Source: Ehretia macrophylla
Lineage: Eukaryota; Streptophyta; Magnoliopsida; Boraginales; Ehretiaceae
Length of the DNA stretch: 64,000 nt
Direction of reading: 5' to 3'
Assembly (NCBI GenBank): GCA_037974665.1
Contig: CM075773.1
Span: forward strand, 53,234,917 to 53,298,916
The first letter of the stretch is position 1. The number at the start of each line of letters is the position of its first letter. Of the stretch, positions 62,094-64,000 are shown in pieces. Below the pieces are notes generated by a model. The model made no database searches and was not told the DNA's origin. It was given only the letters and a program-made list of their open reading frames with translations. A program made the position numbers and the translations under genes.

Positions 62094-63130
62094 TGTCACG
62101 TCCCTACTCGATCCTACCTAAAACCAAGTCGGGACGCGATGGAATTTCGATATTATAATGTTTGAAACATGGCCCCATAAACAAATAAACTTGTACCACA
62201 ACTCATATAAACCACAAATAAGCCAAATGTATATTCGTAGGCCTTCCAACATACAACAAAAGTGTAAGTCGTTCGTCACAACTACTTAAACATAGTTACA
62301 AAGATACATGCCACAAAATAAACTTCATAAGCCTAACCACCTATACATAACAAAATCGACTTATGAAATTACATTACAAGTCTACAATCTTAAAGTAAAC
62401 ATCTTAAACTTAGCATAAATTACATATATCCAATAAGTCTCCATCATATTTACAACACAACTACAAGTTCCAAGTAGCATAAACATCAACCAAATAAGAA
62501 AACTAAGCCTCAAGCTCAACAACAGGTTCAACTGGCACATACTCCACATATTCCACCTCGGGCTCTCTTGAAATGATAGCAAACGGAGGTGAGTTTTCAC
62601 GAATTCAGTGAGGCAGGAGTAAGGGAAGACTTTGAAAAGCCTTTTTAAGTTTGAAAACTCCTTTTGAAAACATGCTATGAACAACAATATGCAACAAACG
62701 CTCGTTCTACTCATGTCGTTACCCATTCACCATCACAAATTCTTCCCCATTCACAAGATGTACTCTGGAGGTATACCAAATCTATGACCTAGACCCCATG
62801 GAATGCTCCGTCCATGTGGATAGGGATTAAAACATTGGTAGCCATGTCATCGCATGACAAGCTTGATACCGCCCAGTGCAACACAAACTACCACATCTAG
62901 TTTAAAGGTTGCAACCTTACGCTTTGCATTCACATTCGCATCGCATACACATATAACCATATCGCATTCGCATTCACATTCAACCACATTCACGCATTCA
63001 TGACAATTAGGGGAAACAATAAAGTAGGTTGTTTCCCGAACACATTAGCAATTTATATTTATTTAACAAGCTATTAACCAAGCAACCAAACACTTAAACC
63101 ACACTTAACATATATATTTCCCTTTCACAT
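62094..63130 (-). mobile_element. Gypsy LTR, copy 2, interrupted
   Basis: Starts TGTCACGTCCC with the same left flank (TTATATCACTAAA) as the copy-1 LTR, and is collinear with 15485-16522. It stops at 63130 where another element begins, so the rest of the LTR may lie beyond the window. Confidence 0.8.
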
Positions 63131-64000
63131 TGTAACGACCCTCCAAAAAAAAAAAGGGCTTTAAGAAAATATTATATATAGAGATAATTCAGATTTTACC
63201 TTAATTATAGGCCTTAATTTTTGGTGGCAGTTATATCTTTAAAACAAAAGTCTTATCCCACAACCCCACAACCCTACAAAACGTCTTACGTTGAAAGAAC
63301 GCTTTCTGTACTTCTTCTAAAGGCGACTTCAACTTCAGAAATAAACATAATGTCTTTTATATACATATAGATATAAAAGAGGAGTAGGAAGATAAGGTTC
63401 GACCCACATGTCATATCCTTTGAGGCCGAGTCTTCGTTTAGCCCTTGGTGGTGGGGATCATACACCACTCTTTGGGTAGTGCACTACTACTTCGTCAGGA
63501 CTCCTACTTGTTTTTGGTGGTATGTGTGATAACAAATCACTCTTTGTCTTCAGCCATTTCCCCATTTGGATTCCTATCCACCTTCGTTTGTGTTGGCATA
63601 CTCTGGGTCATTATGAATCTTGTTCTTTTTTTCTATCGATAAGTGTGGCTTATTACATTATACTCTATTTGCAAAGGTTCTTTGAACGGTGCATACTACT
63701 TAATGCATGTCGTGTCTCTATTGTTGGCATTGGCATTTGGACTTTTCGTTCAACAAATCTATAGTTTTATTTGTTTTGTTTTTATTTGGTATCAACTACT
63801 TACTGGGATTATTATCTCATTACATTTCTTTTTCCTCGAAGACTATATTATTTCACAGATGGAGAGAAATAGATCACTTCGCTTGGGTCTTGGTTTAGAG
63901 GACACCTGGTGTTGCCGTTTATTTTAAAGACGTTGGAATAAATGGATGTTTATTCGCATGAGACCTTTTTAGCATTTACTTTTAGTTTTATTTAAACTTT
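63131..64000 (+). mobile_element. Putative LTR element start, runs off window
   Basis: Begins TGTAACGACCC at the exact point where homology to copy 1 ends. TGTAACGACC is a common plant gypsy LTR start. If this is an LTR insertion, the target duplication should be CACAT (63126-63130) at its far end, outside the window. The open frames at 63445-63927 are short and hydrophobic with no recognisable domain. Confidence 0.45.

Larger units (their letters stand above)
49158..63130. repeat. Large segmental duplication, copy 2
   Basis: Second, direct copy of 1-16522. The homology stops at 63130, exactly where a new TG-starting sequence begins inside the shared gypsy LTR. The visible end is therefore probably an insertion breakpoint and not the original duplication boundary. 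On the left, 49069-49157 is the outer part of a MITE whose counterpart in copy 1 would lie before the window, so the left boundary is also unresolved. Stretches of this copy without their own entry hold the same unannotated sequence as copy 1. Confidence 0.95.

Noticed and set aside
63445..63927. Overlapping hydrophobic frames resembling membrane proteins
   Set aside because: Short, overlapping in several frames, and within a probable LTR; the hydrophobicity is explained by T-rich sequence.

Overview
The window is nuclear DNA of a flowering plant, probably a eudicot (inference). It is AT-rich and intron-bearing, and it is packed with plant transposable elements: copia, gypsy/Tat, LINE, TRIM, CACTA and Tourist-like MITEs. 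The one recognisable host gene is an auxin response factor (ARF) on the minus strand. There are no bacterial-type genes, no CRISPR arrays, and I saw no rRNA or tRNA genes.

Layout. (1) 1-16522 and 49158-63130 are two directly repeated copies of one large segment. Each copy holds a fold-back MITE with a G-rich core, decayed LINE ORF1 pieces, a head-to-tail chain of AT-rich Tourist-like MITEs, a short ARF-like exon fragment and a gypsy LTR. Copy 1 also carries a 1.65-kb solo LTR inside a 2.3-kb stretch missing from copy 2. (2) 15485-18730 is a gypsy 3' LTR with a gag-to-PPT deletion remnant, another LTR-like piece and a LINE fragment. (3) 18939-28899 is a structurally complete minus-strand copia element (2.4-kb LTRs, GATAT target duplication). 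Its coding region is dead although its LTRs are nearly identical. (4) 28905-32570 is a decayed Tat-type gypsy element (PBS, gag, protease, start of RT). (5) 33727-38875 is a plus-strand copia-type solo LTR followed by a 1.9-2.0-kb tandem duplication. (6) 38853-44798, minus strand, is a composite locus: a complete 433-codon ARF reading frame (B3 and Auxin_resp domains, no PB1), then a fragment resembling the C-terminus of IDD/BIRD zinc-finger proteins, a TRIM array, and a coiled-coil exon. (7) 44820-49150 is intergenic sequence with a second TRIM array, a MITE and a mini-CACTA. (8) From 63131 another element, probably an LTR, interrupts copy 2 and runs off the window.

Best leads. The TRIM array at 39563-40549 (LTR-LTR-int-LTR-LTR-int-LTR) sits inside a single 5-bp target duplication. 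One LTR-LTR joint is exactly the tetranucleotide expected for a 2-LTR-circle or concatemer junction. The composite ARF / IDD / coiled-coil locus has a 54-bp segment shared by two of its parts and could be a chimeric gene in formation. All coordinates and exon joins were read by eye; no alignments or database searches were run.
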